A stretch of DNA of 64,000 bases from Mycobacterium sp. 1465703.0 (GCF_001672975.1 NZ_LZKU01000143.1:1-64000); one strand, 5' to 3'. Counted from the first letter of the stretch, positions 52,763 through 62,929 are shown. Notes: a model not told the origin generated them from the sequence alone. Program-made: numbers and translations.

Positions 52763-55700
52763 TTAGACCCCGGCTGGAACCAGTGTGGCCGATGTTCGCA
52801 TTTCGTGGCGCAGCGCGGTGAAATCCGTGATCGTCTTCGTGGTCACGCTGGCCACCGGGCGAGCGTTGCGGCCGGTGGCTTCGCGCTTGGACACCATCAC
52901 CACGCTGTCGATGTAAGGCTGGATGGTGGTCGCGTTCTGCACGGTGGCCACGATGACGAGCTGGAAGCCGAACTTGCGGAATGCTTGCAAAGCCTGCTGG
53001 GCGAACTGCGGGTCGGACTTGGAGAACGCCTCATCGAGCATCAGCTGGGCGAATACCGGTTTGTTGTCCGCACTTTCCGGGTTGGCCAGGTTGAAGCTCA
53101 AGGCTCCGGCCAGGCAGAAAGCCATCAGCTTCTCCTGCTCGCCGCCGGAGTTGTCGCCCGAGTTGCTGTGAGTACGGATCAACTCGTCGCTGGTGACATC
53201 CCATTCGGCGCAGTCGAAGGTGAACCGGTTGCGGACATCGAGGGCGTCGCGGGTCCAGGCCTTGTCTTCGGGTGCGGTCGACGCCAATCGGTTGCGCAGC
53301 CGCAAGATGTCGGCGTACTGGTCCAAGATGGCCTGCTTGTCGCCGAGGCCGACTTCGGCGATGCGCCGCGAGATGGCCCGGACGATCTCGGTGAGTTCGG
53401 CGACGGCGGTGAGGCTGCGCGACGTGGCGCGCAACGTAAGCCGGGTGCCGCGGTTGAACTCCACTGCACCCAGGCCGGTGTTGACGCGTTCGATCTGCTC
53501 GCTGATGCGCCGAGCCTCCTGTTCGGCGACCCGGTGCAGGGTCAAGATGGCGTCGGGCGCCTGCTCGGTGACCAGTCGCATCATCCGCTCGTAGGCGTCG
53601 GGCAGTTCTCGCTCATCGATGTGGCGGCACAACGCGACGTAGTCGTGTACGCGTTCGTCGAATACGTCGCTGTCATTGGGGATTGCGTCGGGGAAGGCGG
53701 TGTCGAACGTGTTGAGGATGCGCGCGAGCTCATCGTATGAGCGCCTGCGGCTTTCGCGTAGTTGCTCGCGCTCGCGCCGGATCGCGGTGAAGACTGCGTC
53801 GCGGTGCGGTTCGGGGTTGAGCATGTCCAGGGGCACCGGCACGTCGGCGGCATAGCGATTCAGCAGCTCGGTCAGCGGCTCGGACACGAAGGCCGGGGCG
53901 AGCCGTTCCTGCAGCTCGAGCAGCTGGGTACGGCGACCGTCCAGGTCGTCGCGGCGGGTCTGGATGGCGCCGCGACGTGTCATCAGGGCCTGGATCTGCT
54001 CCCAGCACTGCTCGGCGCGGGCGGTGAGCGCCTCGATATCGGGATTGTCGGCCAGCAGCAGCTCGAACTGCTCGCGCAACCGGTCGGCATGCCCGTCGGC
54101 GGTCTCGGTGTCGACGTGGGTCCACTGCTCGAACTGATCGCAGATCGCCTTGAACGCTGCGGCCCGGTCCCGCCATTGTTGGCGCTCGGCGGCGATATCG
54201 TCCGCGATGCTGCGGGCCCGGCGATAAGCCTCTTCGGCGTTGGCCAAATCCACTGTGAGCGCGTCGATCTTGGCGGCCACGTCGCCCTGGTAGATGTAGT
54301 CGGCCTGCTTGAGTGGCCGGCGGTCATCCTTGATGGCCAGGCGCTCGGAGTCCTTGTACAGGCCGGTGTCGGTGACGGCGCGCCGGAATCGGGGGAAGAC
54401 GTCGGGGGTGTCGACGCAGATGTGATCACCGGCGGCGGCGACGACGTCGGCCGCTTCGGCGGCGCAGGCGTGGGTCCGGTCGACCACAAACAATTTGCCG
54501 GCCAATGTGTTCGGCTCGGCCTCGGTGACTTCGGCGCCGACGAACCTGGCACGGACGTGATGCAGCTGCAGCCGTCCGCCCATGTTGGTCTCGTTGACGA
54601 ACCGCAACACCGCCGGGTAATGACTGTCGGGTACCAGTAGTCGCAGACCCACCCCGCGCAGCACCTTTTCGACGGCGACGCGCCAGCGACTCTGCTCGGG
54701 CCGTAGGTCCATCAGCTCGGCGATATAGGGCAGTTCATCCGGGTCGATACCCACGGCGGCGCAGATGTGTTCGCGCATCGCCAACGCGAACTCCGGCAGC
54801 GCCGAGCCGACGTGCTCGACACGTTTGAGTTCCTTGGCGGCATCGTCGCGGGCAATGCGGGCGACCTTCTGGGCGTATTCGGCATCGGTGGAGGCTTCCC
54901 GGCCGCGATCCAGTTTGGCCAGCACCTCGGTGGCCCGCGTGCTGAGTTCCTCGCGCAGGTTCCAGAATTCGTCGGCGGTGTCCGGGATGTCCAGACCGTG
55001 CATGCTGAGCATGGCTTCGTAGGCGGTGCGCCGACGCGACACCTGCTCGGCCTGCGCTTCGGCGGCGGCCACCTGCGACTGCAGCGGGCCCAGGCTGGTG
55101 CTGGATCCGCTGATCTGAGCGTTGAGCGAATCACCTTCGGCCTTGGCCAGATTGAGCTGGCGGGTGACGTCCTCGTATTCGTTGCCAAGCTGGTCGATGG
55201 TGGCATCGAGCGATTCGATCTGCGCCGGACACTGCGCCAGCCGGACGTGATCGGTGTAGGCCCGCACCATCGGCTGGTCCACCAGATCGATGATGCCCAG
55301 GTCGGAGGACTCTGAGGCGTAACGCTGCTGGATCTTCTCGATATCGCCGAGGATCTTGCGTTTGCGCTGCGCGACGGCCAGCAGTTCACGGGCGTCGACC
55401 AGCGGGTCGATCTGCTTGAGCGCTTCGGGCAACCGGGTCAGGCTGCTGGGCTCGTCGAGCATGAACTCTCGAACGAATTGCTCAAGGCCACCAACACTTT
55501 TCAGCGATTTAGCCTTGCCGAGAAGCTGTTGCGCGGCATCGGAGGCGCGGATCCCGATGGTGGCATACAGCTGGGCGAGATACTGCGACTCCACCTTGGT
55601 GGAGAACCGCCAGTCGTCCTTGAACACCGCGACGTCAAAACGGCCGGCGGCCCACCGGTTGCAGACGTTCTCGATGTCGCGGTCGCCGTCGGCCAGCACG

Positions 55701-56125
55701 AACCGGCTGGACGAGTCCGATCGGGATTCGCCGGTGAGCCACTTGAGCACCAGGCCGGTGACGGTGCGGCCGGTGTTGCTGCGGTAGGTGACCGCGACCG
55801 CCGACCACGCGGTGCCGTCGCCGCGCAGATACATGACCTTGCTGGTGCCGGCCTCGCTGCGCTGGCCCCAGGCGCCGCGGACGTATTTGTCGACGGTCCG
55901 GCGGCCCGCGCTGGACCCGGCGGCGGTGTTGTCTCCGGAAGCGTTGAAATTGCGCCGGTTGAATGGCAGAAACCCCAGCGAAATCGCGTCCAGCAGTGAG
56001 GATTTACCGCTGCCAGAGGCGCCGGCGATCAGTGCGCCGCCCTCGCTGAACCCGATGGAGTGATACCCGTCGAAGACACCCCAGTTGATGACCTGCAGCC
56101 GCGACAGGTGAAACTGTTCAGTCAT
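52763..56125 (-). CDS. jetC: JetC/MksB-type SMC ATPase of a Wadjet system
   Basis: 1,120 residues. Walker A is [20 protein letters not shown] (Gly35-Ser43 core); long coiled-coil arms with a hinge-like middle follow; the C-terminal ABC signature is [16 protein letters not shown] (about 988-1003) and Walker B is [14 protein letters not shown] (about 1026-1039). These are the AAA_29/MukB-like features of JetC (MksB, EptC), which works as a dimeric loop-extruding ATPase that detects small circular DNA. The start overlaps jetB by 8 bases. ATPase residues look intact. The partner nuclease gene jetD, expected immediately downstream, is missing. Confidence 0.92.
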   Translation of the reverse strand: MTEQFHLSRLQVINWGVFDGYHSIGFSEGGALIAGASGSGKSSLLDAISLGFLPFNRRNFNASGDNTAAGSSAGRRTVDKYVRGAWGQRSEAGTSKVMYLRGDGTAWSAVAVTYRSNTGRTVTGLVLKWLTGESRSDSSSRFVLADGDRDIENVCNRWAAGRFDVAVFKDDWRFSTKVESQYLAQLYATIGIRASDAAQQLLGKAKSLKSVGGLEQFVREFMLDEPSSLTRLPEALKQIDPLVDARELLAVAQRKRKILGDIEKIQQRYASESSDLGIIDLVDQPMVRAYTDHVRLAQCPAQIESLDATIDQLGNEYEDVTRQLNLAKAEGDSLNAQISGSSTSLGPLQSQVAAAEAQAEQVSRRRTAYEAMLSMHGLDIPDTADEFWNLREELSTRATEVLAKLDRGREASTDAEYAQKVARIARDDAAKELKRVEHVGSALPEFALAMREHICAAVGIDPDELPYIAELMDLRPEQSRWRVAVEKVLRGVGLRLLVPDSHYPAVLRFVNETNMGGRLQLHHVRARFVGAEVTEAEPNTLAGKLFVVDRTHACAAEAADVVAAAGDHICVDTPDVFPRFRRAVTDTGLYKDSERLAIKDDRRPLKQADYIYQGDVAAKIDALTVDLANAEEAYRRARSIADDIAAERQQWRDRAAAFKAICDQFEQWTHVDTETADGHADRLREQFELLLADNPDIEALTARAEQCWEQIQALMTRRGAIQTRRDDLDGRRTQLLELQERLAPAFVSEPLTELLNRYAADVPVPLDMLNPEPHRDAVFTAIRREREQLRESRRRSYDELARILNTFDTAFPDAIPNDSDVFDERVHDYVALCRHIDERELPDAYERMMRLVTEQAPDAILTLHRVAEQEARRISEQIERVNTGLGAVEFNRGTRLTLRATSRSLTAVAELTEIVRAISRRIAEVGLGDKQAILDQYADILRLRNRLASTAPEDKAWTRDALDVRNRFTFDCAEWDVTSDELIRTHSNSGDNSGGEQEKLMAFCLAGALSFNLANPESADNKPVFAQLMLDEAFSKSDPQFAQQALQAFRKFGFQLVIVATVQNATTIQPYIDSVVMVSKREATGRNARPVASVTTKTITDFTALRHEMRTSATLVPAGV

Positions 56126-56840
56126 CCTGGTGTTCCTCCTCGTCGTCCCGGCCTTGCTGCGCGGGGATGCTGCCGCCCAGGAGAACCTCGAACTGCTGCT
56201 GTAGCTCGGTGATGACCGACGCGGTCATGACGGCGTTGAGGACCGGGCTGACGGTGTAGCTGTTCTCGTCGTCTCGAGTGGCGCGCAGGATCTCCAGGGA
56301 GGCAAGCCGAGCGATCGCGCCGTCGATGCGTGCACTGAATGTGACGGCATCGCGGTCGACATCGTTGAGCACGCCGGAAAACAGCCCGTGCATTTCGTCG
56401 CGGCTGATCACCACGGCCTGATCACCCGAGGCGCGCATCATCTGCGCCAGGTGCAGCGCCAGGATCGAGTCGTAGGTGCCCAGCGGCTCGCGGCGCAAAA
56501 GCTTTACCCCCCGCGAGGATTCGTAACGGGCCTGTTCGACGAACGCGACCCCGTCGGTCTCGGAGGCGCCCTCGACGATGCGCAGCAACAAATCCAGTTC
56601 CGACAGCCTCACACACAGTTGGGCGCGGTATTCCAGCACCCAGGTGTAGACGTCGCGGTCGGCTTCGGCGCTGAGGTAGCGGCGGGTCAGCAGCTGCTGT
56701 AGCGCCCAGCAGGCCCGGTCGGGTAACTCGGACACGTCGCCGTCGAACCGGGGTCGACGCTGGTGCGGGGCGCGCGCGGTCTGGTCCACCTGGGGGAGTG
56801 CGGAGAACCCGCGGTAGTCGACGGTTTCTTCGACGGTCAC
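56118..56840 (-). CDS. jetB: JetB/MksE-type subunit (DUF4194)
   Basis: 240 residues from GTG 56840 ([20 protein letters not shown]), which overlaps the jetA stop as GTGA; the longer frame to 56990 runs antisense in jetA. DUF4194 features: [20 protein letters not shown] then [60 protein letters not shown] and a C-terminal winged-helix-like end. KITE-like subunit that bridges the SMC heads and kleisin in the JetABC complex. Acidic C-terminal tail (DDEEEHQDD). Confidence 0.9.
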   Translation of the reverse strand: MTVEETVDYRGFSALPQVDQTARAPHQRRPRFDGDVSELPDRACWALQQLLTRRYLSAEADRDVYTWVLEYRAQLCVRLSELDLLLRIVEGASETDGVAFVEQARYESSRGVKLLRREPLGTYDSILALHLAQMMRASGDQAVVISRDEMHGLFSGVLNDVDRDAVTFSARIDGAIARLASLEILRATRDDENSYTVSPVLNAVMTASVITELQQQFEVLLGGSIPAQQGRDDEEEHQDD

Positions 56841-58339
56841 GCGGTTGCTCCCAGCAAGGTGGACACCGGTTCGGTGAACATCAAGTGCGGTACCTCCATT
56901 TCGCGGTCGCGCCCGTCGAGGGACTGAAAGCGGACCGTGACCGACTCGGAAACCTGCGCGGATTCCGGTTGTTTGAGCGCCCAGGACCACAGCACGATGA
57001 CGTGGCCGAGGTAGGCCGAATCGAGCATGGCGACCGCGTCCGGGAGGGAGAGTTTCGCCCCGGAGCTGATCGCGTTGTTGATCATCTCAGACATCGCGGG
57101 TGCGTCGACTTGGGTGGTCAGCGCGGCGAAGCTGGTCAGGTCCACCTCGCCCTCAGCGATCTGGGCGGGCTTCGGGTTGGACAAGTCTCCGATCCGAAAG
57201 CTCAGTGCGCCAACCGAACTGAACGCGTGGCGGGCCAGGGGGAGTTCGATGTCCAGCCGGGAGTCGGTCAGCGATGCCTTGAGCAGGTTGCGGGCGGCGC
57301 CGATGGCCTCATTGAGCTGACGGGCCACGCCGCGGCTCTGTTCGAGGGTGCCGAACGCGGTGAACCGTTTGACACGCTGCGCACAGCGCTGCTGGATGCG
57401 TTCCACTTCGTCGATCTGGTGACCGACCAATTCGAAGAAGCCGGCCATCACCTTGCGCAGCGCCGGGTCGAGGGCCGGCAGGGCTTCGGCGACCGCCGCG
57501 ACGTCGGCTTCGAACTCGGCGCGTTGGTCGGGGTCGTTGATCATCCGCAGGAAGGCGCGGTGCGAGTCGCGGCCCTGGGAGTCCCAGGCTGCCTCATAGT
57601 CGGCGTACATGCGGCGCTGCCGGTCGCGGTATTCGACGTTGCTGTCGATCGGGTCGTCAAGGGCCGCGGTGGCCCGTTCGATCATGGTCCCGTACTGGCC
57701 GATGTCGGTGATCAGGCGCTCCATCTGCAGGGCGATGGCGTGCGCTTCGTCGTAGGCGTCGGTGAGGTCGACATCGTGGCTGCGCTCCTCTGCGCTGATG
57801 CCTTGCTCCAATGCGTCGAGTTCGGCTTGTAGCGCGGCGATTTCGGCTTCGATGCCGGCGCGGATGCGGTTGGGATCATTGCCGACCCGCAGCGCAACCT
57901 GCTTGAGCCGGGACGCGATGCCGTTGATCGAGCCGCCGGTGGCGATGGTGTCCTGGCGGCGCATGCCGCGGAGGAAGTCGAGCGCGCGGCGCGCCTCCTG
58001 AGTCAGGTAACACAGGTTGCGTTCCACGCCGGACCGCTGGTCGGCCACCCGGTGCAGCCAACCCTGACTGGCCCAGGACTTGATCAGGGCCAGACCGGAC
58101 TGCTCACCGGCCTGACCGAGTTCAGCGAGGTCGCGTTCGAGGCGTACCACGAGGTCGGTTTCGGGGACCACGCCGCCGCTGAGCCGGCGCTCCATCAGGG
58201 TCGCATAGAGGTTCAGATTCAACGTGGCGAGCAGCCGGATCGTCGGCGAGCCTTGCAGGTCACGATTGAACTCGAGCAGGTCGGCAGGCGACAGCGTGGT
58301 GTCGTCGTCCAGCACGTGCCCTCCGTCGTGATCGGTCAT
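56837..58339 (-). CDS. jetA: JetA/MksF-type kleisin (DUF3375)
   Basis: 500 residues. DUF3375 features: LLEFNRDLQGSPTIRLLATL then NLNLYATLMERRLSGGVVPE, LCYLTQEARRALDFLRGMRR, a long central coiled coil (VALRVGNDPNRIRAGIEAEI to ERLITDIGQYGTMIERATAA) and a C-terminal winged-helix part (VTVRFQSLDGRDREMEVPHL). Kleisin-like subunit that ties JetB and JetC together. First gene of the operon, divergent from the MFS transporter. Overlaps jetB by four bases. Confidence 0.9.
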   Translation of the reverse strand: MTDHDGGHVLDDDTTLSPADLLEFNRDLQGSPTIRLLATLNLNLYATLMERRLSGGVVPETDLVVRLERDLAELGQAGEQSGLALIKSWASQGWLHRVADQRSGVERNLCYLTQEARRALDFLRGMRRQDTIATGGSINGIASRLKQVALRVGNDPNRIRAGIEAEIAALQAELDALEQGISAEERSHDVDLTDAYDEAHAIALQMERLITDIGQYGTMIERATAALDDPIDSNVEYRDRQRRMYADYEAAWDSQGRDSHRAFLRMINDPDQRAEFEADVAAVAEALPALDPALRKVMAGFFELVGHQIDEVERIQQRCAQRVKRFTAFGTLEQSRGVARQLNEAIGAARNLLKASLTDSRLDIELPLARHAFSSVGALSFRIGDLSNPKPAQIAEGEVDLTSFAALTTQVDAPAMSEMINNAISSGAKLSLPDAVAMLDSAYLGHVIVLWSWALKQPESAQVSESVTVRFQSLDGRDREMEVPHLMFTEPVSTLLGATA

Positions 58340-58659
58340 CTCTCGGACGATCCAAGATATGGCACGCCGGAGACAATCGGCGTCCGGCGCGTGGGGTGTC
58401 GGGGGATGGTTTCGGTTGATTCGTCACAGAGGTCTCAGGCATCGCTCAAGCCCCAGTGGTCACCATCAGGGTTGCCTCTGCACGACGCCGAGGAACCTCG
58501 CAAATCGCCGGCGTCAGGCGGCGGCTGCGACCGGGGAGCGGCTGTAGACTCCTAACTCCTCGTAGCGGGCGAAAGGCGTTGAAGTATGTCAGATTATCTC
58601 GTCTGTGCGCTTTGGCCCGTGGCGCTGGACCGGGATGCAGGTCGCCGGCAAAACGTTCC
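58340..58659. other. Divergent region between jetA and the MFS gene
   Basis: About 320 bases. It must hold the jetABC promoter and the MFS promoter. No ORF with a family signature. I found no clear operator repeat. Confidence 0.5.
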
Positions 58660-60276
58660 ATGGTGATCCGGGAGCAAGACCGCGCCGACAGCGTGCAGCC
58701 GTCGGCCTGGGCACCATTGCGCAATCGCGTGTTCCGTGCGTTGTTCATCGCACAGTTCGTGTCGAACATCGGCACCTGGATGCAGATCGTGGCGGCTCAA
58801 TGGTTCTTGGTCGAAACGCATAGCAGCGATGTCGTCGTTGCCTTGATCCAGACGGCGAGTCTGGGGCCGACCCTGTTGTTGGGGTTGTTCGCCGGAGCAC
58901 TCGCCGACCTGTTCGACCAGCGCCGCCTGCTAATGGTGCTGCAGTCCTACGCAGTGCTGGTGGCGCTGGCGCTGGCGCTGGTGACTTACCTCGGACGACT
59001 GGGCTCGATTTCGTTGTTGACGTTCACCGTGGCCATCGGTTGCGCCTCCGCGATCACCGCCCCGGCCTGGCAGGCGATCCAACCCGAGGTCGTCGTACGT
59101 GAGCAGATACCCGCCGCCGCAACGCTATCCAGCGTTTCGGTCAACATCGCCCGTGCACTCGGGCCCGCGATGGGCGGAGTCGTCGTCGCGCTGTGTGGGC
59201 CCGCGGCGGTGTTCGCGATAAACGCTGTATCGTTCGCGGGCATCATCGTCGCCCTGATGACGTGGCAGCGGCCCAGGCGGCCTGCGCCGCTCGAGCGTGA
59301 ACATCTCAGCCAAGCCATCGTCAGCGGACTGCGATACGTGCGCAACGGGCCCATCTTCCGCCGGATCCTGTTACGCGCGGCCTTCTTCCTGTTCCCGGCG
59401 TCAGCCCTGGTGGCGCTGCTGCCGGTGGCAGCCGCGCAAAGATGGGAGACGGGCCCCAGCGGTTATGGGATCGCCTTGGGAGCCATCGGGTTTGGCGCGG
59501 TTCTGGCGGTAGCGGTGGCTGCGCCGCTGCATCGGAGGTTGTCGGACAACGTCTTGTTGGCGGCGTGTGCCGCCGCGTATGGTTTTGCTCCGCTGGCCGC
59601 GGTGTGGCTGCCATTCGTCGCGGCGACGCCGTTTCTGGTGCTGTCGGGGATGGCGTGGCTGATCACGTTGACCACGCTGAACGCCGCTGCGCAGCTGTCA
59701 TTGCCGCGATGGGTACGGGCCCGTGCGTTGTCGATTTATCTGCTCGTCTTCACCGGATCTCAAGCCATCGGCTCGTATGCCTGGGGACTTGTCGCCACCC
59801 GCAATGGGCTTGACATCGCGATGATCTGCTCGGCGGTCTTGATGGGGGCGGTTGCCCTGAGTGTCGGTCCGCTTCCGTTGCGGCCGGCGACCGGGAAGGT
59901 GAATGTCGTCGACGTGTCCTCGACCTTGCCGGTACCGAAACTGGTGTTCGAACCGTCTCCGACCGACGGGCCGGTTCTGGTAACCGTCCGCTATCTGGTC
60001 CCGGCTGAGAATCTCAAGGATTTCGTGACGGCGATGAGCGCGGTCAGGCGGTCGAGGCTGCGCACGGGTGGCCACAGTTGGCAGCTGTATCAGAGTGTGG
60101 GGCAACCGGACACGTTCATCGAGAGATTCACCGTAGCGTCCTGGACGGAATTCGAGCGGCAGCGCACGGAGCGCTGGTTGGCGTACGACTCCAAGGGAAC
60201 CGCGGAGGCCGTCGGCTATACCGTCGACCAGACACGGCGCCCCGAGTACTACCTTGCCGTGCGGGTGCCGCGATGA
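58660..60276 (+). CDS. MFS exporter with C-terminal ABM-like domain (MFS_3)
   Basis: 538 residues from ATG 58660 (GTG 58663 possible); the frame extends upstream to 58456 through non-family sequence. About 12 membrane segments: RALFIAQFVSNIGTWMQIVA, ALIQTASLGPTLLLGLFAGA, VAIGCASAITAPAWQAIQPE and onward to AMICSAVLMGAVALSVGPLP. From about residue 430 a soluble domain begins (VLVTVRYLVPAENLKDFVTA, SWQLYQSVGQPDTFIERFTV, SWTEFERQRTERWLAYDSKG), resembling the antibiotic-biosynthesis monooxygenase fold found at the end of MFS_3 (enterobactin-exporter-like) proteins. Substrate unknown. Confidence 0.88.
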   Translation: MVIREQDRADSVQPSAWAPLRNRVFRALFIAQFVSNIGTWMQIVAAQWFLVETHSSDVVVALIQTASLGPTLLLGLFAGALADLFDQRRLLMVLQSYAVLVALALALVTYLGRLGSISLLTFTVAIGCASAITAPAWQAIQPEVVVREQIPAAATLSSVSVNIARALGPAMGGVVVALCGPAAVFAINAVSFAGIIVALMTWQRPRRPAPLEREHLSQAIVSGLRYVRNGPIFRRILLRAAFFLFPASALVALLPVAAAQRWETGPSGYGIALGAIGFGAVLAVAVAAPLHRRLSDNVLLAACAAAYGFAPLAAVWLPFVAATPFLVLSGMAWLITLTTLNAAAQLSLPRWVRARALSIYLLVFTGSQAIGSYAWGLVATRNGLDIAMICSAVLMGAVALSVGPLPLRPATGKVNVVDVSSTLPVPKLVFEPSPTDGPVLVTVRYLVPAENLKDFVTAMSAVRRSRLRTGGHSWQLYQSVGQPDTFIERFTVASWTEFERQRTERWLAYDSKGTAEAVGYTVDQTRRPEYYLAVRVPR

Positions 60277-60322
60277 TTTCGCGCCGCGTCGCTCACCAAC
60301 CCGGGCGGGCTGTTGGTGGCGA

Positions 60323-60778
60323 TTAGCCCCAGTAGGCGAAGTTACATGCGGGCCGCGGTTCGCTTTTGAAGGACACGACCTTGTCGCCATCCATGATGAT
60401 GGTGCAAGTGAGGGCGGCGTCCCCGCCGTCGGCGGTTACCTGGGACTCCAGTTCGTTGTAGACGGGGTACTGCTTCTCCCACGGCAGAGACACATTCGTC
60501 TCGGTCTGCTCTGCACCACCGTTGATCCGGTAACGAATCGTCACGGGGGCGCTGCCGCCACTGACCTTCATCACCGCCTGGCCGACCGGCTTGCCGGTGG
60601 GCGTCGCGGACGTTGGCGCCGGTGGTGCCGACGTCGCGATGTGTGAGGTGGTGCCCGCGCCGTTAGTGCTATGTGCCGCGTGTCCGCTGGTGCTCCTGGT
60701 GCATGCCGTCGCGGCGACGCCCGCGGCGGCAACGCTGATGATGACTCCGACGGCATAACGACGCGAACGCATGCGCAA
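60323..60778 (-). CDS. MmpS-like lipoprotein
   Basis: 151 residues (ATG 60778, or 60772). A lipoprotein signal SVAAAGVAATACTRS with the lipobox Cys is followed by a Ser/Thr/Ala linker and the MmpS-type C-terminal domain: VTIRYRINGGAEQTETNVSL, PWEKQYPVYNELESQVTA, ALTCTIIMDGDKVVSFKSEP, CNFAYWG. MmpS proteins assist MmpL exporters of lipids and siderophores; here no mmpL gene is adjacent. Two Cys in the mature domain could form a disulfide. Anchored in the outer leaflet of the inner membrane. Confidence 0.8.
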   Translation of the reverse strand: MRMRSRRYAVGVIISVAAAGVAATACTRSTSGHAAHSTNGAGTTSHIATSAPPAPTSATPTGKPVGQAVMKVSGGSAPVTIRYRINGGAEQTETNVSLPWEKQYPVYNELESQVTADGGDAALTCTIIMDGDKVVSFKSEPRPACNFAYWG

Positions 60779-60851
60779 AGCATACGATGACCGGCGCTGG
60801 ATTCGGCGTCAATATGAAAGACGCTAAATGCCAATAGGTTTAGCTAACTGG

Positions 60852-61562
60852 CTACAGGTGACTCGCGGCAAAATCCGCGCCTTGGCCGACCATGCCGTTG
60901 GCCGCGTACAGGGTGTGCGCGATGCCCGGCGGCCCAGGAGGCGCGCCATTGCAGACGGTGTCATCCGGGGCGCACAGCTGGATGGTCTTGGGTGCGTACA
61001 GCGGGCCGATCGTGATGGGTGGCGCGCCCGCACCGCGCAGGAACTCATTGGACGGAGTTCCAAACAGGACTACTGCGGCCACATGATCAGCCACCGACGG
61101 CGGCAGCGGTTGAGGCACGTAGGAGACAAACTCCTGTGGTATTTCCTTGGGCACCGTTGCCGACGTGTCGAAGCCGGCCACGGCGGCGCCTTGAGAATAG
61201 CCGCCAAGCACCACCCTGGTGTTCGGACAATTCGACGCGGTGGACTCGATATGAGTGCCGGCGTCCCTGATCCCGTCCACGACGGTTCTGGCGAAAGCGA
61301 TGCCACCGTTGAAGTCGCTACTCGCCTCGTAATTGACCGGATAGACCCCGACCGACTTGCCGCCCACCCGTGACCCAAGCGCATCGACGAACGCCTGCCC
61401 GATCGCGCCGACCCCAGGTGGTTCGCCGGTACCGCGGGCAAACACAACTTCAACATTGGGACACGGCTCGGCGGGAGCCGCCGGGACGGGTGCGCAAATC
61501 AGCGCCACCCAGGCTGTTACTACGGGGGTAGCGAGAAAGCATAAGGATCGTCGCGAGCTCAT
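60852..61562 (-). CDS. Secreted cutinase-like esterase, Cut3/Cut4 type
   Basis: 236 residues from ATG 61562 (MSSRRSLCFLA); the frame starts at 61646 but the signal begins here. Signal CFLATPVVTAWVALICAPVP. Mature part: CPNVEVVFARGTGEPPGVGA, YEASSDFNGGIAFARTVVDG, the nucleophile region VVLGGYSQGAAVAGFDTSAT, LFGTPSNEFLRGAGAPPI and LCAPDDTVCNGAPPG. Close to M. tuberculosis Rv3451/Rv3452 (Cut3/Cut4). Third cutinase in the window. Divergent from the PPOX fusion. Confidence 0.88.
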   Translation of the reverse strand: MSSRRSLCFLATPVVTAWVALICAPVPAAPAEPCPNVEVVFARGTGEPPGVGAIGQAFVDALGSRVGGKSVGVYPVNYEASSDFNGGIAFARTVVDGIRDAGTHIESTASNCPNTRVVLGGYSQGAAVAGFDTSATVPKEIPQEFVSYVPQPLPPSVADHVAAVVLFGTPSNEFLRGAGAPPITIGPLYAPKTIQLCAPDDTVCNGAPPGPPGIAHTLYAANGMVGQGADFAASHL

Positions 61563-61707
61563 GCCTGCGTATGCCCAAGTGCCGTTCCGCCGAAACCAGC
61601 GCTTGCCGCATTCACCCGGGTCGAGCTTGGCGCGCGCTGGCGTCACACATCGACGCCCGATCCCGTCTAGCGACTAAGGAACAACAAGAGCTCTTAGGAA
61701 GGGCGGC

Positions 61708-62520
61708 ATGATGAATCGCTGGAATGCGCTGGCGCGGCTGTACCTGGTCGCGGTGACATCAGGTGTGGGAGTGGCCACCGCTGGGATCGGGCTGTGGTGC
61801 TTGATCGATCCGCCTTCATTTGCCGATGCCGTCGGATTCGGGGCACATCGGCACTTCCTGCATGACGTCGGTGCGTTCCAGCTAGGTCTGGGCGTCACCC
61901 TGCTGCTTGCACTGGTCTGGGCTGATGCGTTGGCCACCGCGATCGCCGGATTCATTGTGGCCAACACCGTGCACACGGTGAACCACATTGTGGACCTCGA
62001 CGAGGGTGGTTCGGCCGCGCAAGCGTGGGTTCTCGGAGCGGTGTCAGTCGCGCTGGGGCTGGCGTTCGTGCTGCGGCTACGTCAACTTGGTTATGTTGTG
62101 GGCGCCGTTGGCACGGCAACGAATTCGGCATTGGCGCCGTTCGTGCGGCAAAAGACCATCAGCCTCACCACCTTTCGCAAGGACGGGACGCCAGGTTCTA
62201 GCCCAGTCAGCATCGTGGTGGACGGAGATCGGGCCTACTTTCGAAGTTTCGAGCGGGCGATCAAAGTGCGCCGGATGCGGCGTAACCCTGCGGTCGAATT
62301 CGGCCCAGCCACGGCATCAGGAAAACCGACAGGACCAACGCAATCTGGCCGGGTGCGACTGCTCGAGGGCCCCGAATATGTAAAGGCCGGACATCTGCTG
62401 CGGCAGAAGTATCCCTTCCTGCATGGCGTATTGGTGCCATCGGCTCACCGGCTCATGCGGTCCAAATTCGGTCGCACGATACACGCCGAATTGACCCCGT
62501 TGTGTGAACCGACGACGTGA
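61708..62520 (+). CDS. Membrane domain fused to a PPOX-class F420-dependent oxidoreductase
   Basis: 270 residues (ATG 61708 or 61711). The N-terminal 130 residues have four membrane helices: LYLVAVTSGVGVATAGIGLW, FQLGLGVTLLLALVWADALA, TAIAGFIVANTVHTVNHIVD and WVLGAVSVALGLAFVLRL. The C-terminal 130 residues are a PNPOx-like split barrel: FVRQKTISLTTFRKDGTPGS, VSIVVDGDRAYFRSFERAIK, VRRMRRNPAVEFGPATASGK and SGRVRLLEGPEYVKAGHLLR. That domain is typical of mycobacterial F420-binding Rv1155-like proteins. The fusion puts a deazaflavin reductase at the membrane. Substrate unknown. Confidence 0.82.
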   Translation: MMNRWNALARLYLVAVTSGVGVATAGIGLWCLIDPPSFADAVGFGAHRHFLHDVGAFQLGLGVTLLLALVWADALATAIAGFIVANTVHTVNHIVDLDEGGSAAQAWVLGAVSVALGLAFVLRLRQLGYVVGAVGTATNSALAPFVRQKTISLTTFRKDGTPGSSPVSIVVDGDRAYFRSFERAIKVRRMRRNPAVEFGPATASGKPTGPTQSGRVRLLEGPEYVKAGHLLRQKYPFLHGVLVPSAHRLMRSKFGRTIHAELTPLCEPTT

Positions 62521-62824
62521 CATCGATGATTCGTGTTTTCCGTGCAACATGGGGTAGCTCAGGTGCCCTGGCTCGCTGTCTATGGCCGGGAGTCTCAGGG
62601 AGATGGCCGCTTTGTCGGGTGACGAATGGCAGTGCACGGCCGCCAAGACGCCGCGCCGTTTTCGCGGGCAGCGTGTTCCTGTCTTAACCGGGCAACCCCG
62701 GAGCCTTGTCTGTCGCTCCGAGAAGACGGTGTGCCGTTTACCGAAACCTGTGTGAGAGGCTAGGTGCCCAGTTCAAGGAACTCTTTCTGATGAAAAGAAC
62801 CGCATACAGTTGTTCACCATATAG

Positions 62825-62853
62825 TTGCACCGGTTCGAGTACCGCGATAACCT
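62825..62853 (+). promoter_or_regulatory. Possible SigA-type promoter
   Basis: TTGCAC (62825-62830) and TAACCT (62848-62853), 17 bases apart, in a local AT-rich patch. The distance to ATG 62930 implies a leader of about 70 bases that contains the hairpin at 62872-62909. Confidence 0.35.
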
Positions 62854-62871
62854 AACCTGCGTTGCGGCGGG

Positions 62872-62909
62872 TTGGCTTGGTCTGCTGGGAGTCGACCAAG
62901 CGCAGCCAA
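62872..62909 (+). promoter_or_regulatory. Leader hairpin just before the ribosome site
   Basis: TTGGC (62872-62876) plus TTGGTC (62877-62882) pair with GACCAA (62894-62899) and GCCAA (62905-62909), with a GCGCA bulge. It ends about 10 bases before GAGGGGAA, so it could mask or stabilise the ribosome site. Confidence 0.4.
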
Positions 62910-62929
62910 GCGAACGGTGAGGGGAACTT

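Larger units (their letters stand above)
62521..62929. other. Intergenic region upstream of the 95-residue gene
   Basis: About 410 bases. No coding signature on either strand. The last 110 bases hold a promoter-like pair and a hairpin (listed separately), so this may be a transcribed leader. Confidence 0.5.

Noticed and set aside
52271-53740. 489-residue plus-strand frame overlapping jetC and the small secreted gene
   Set aside because: Antisense to jetC, low-complexity Arg/Gly-rich; not a missing JetD, no Toprim-like or DUF2220 motif.
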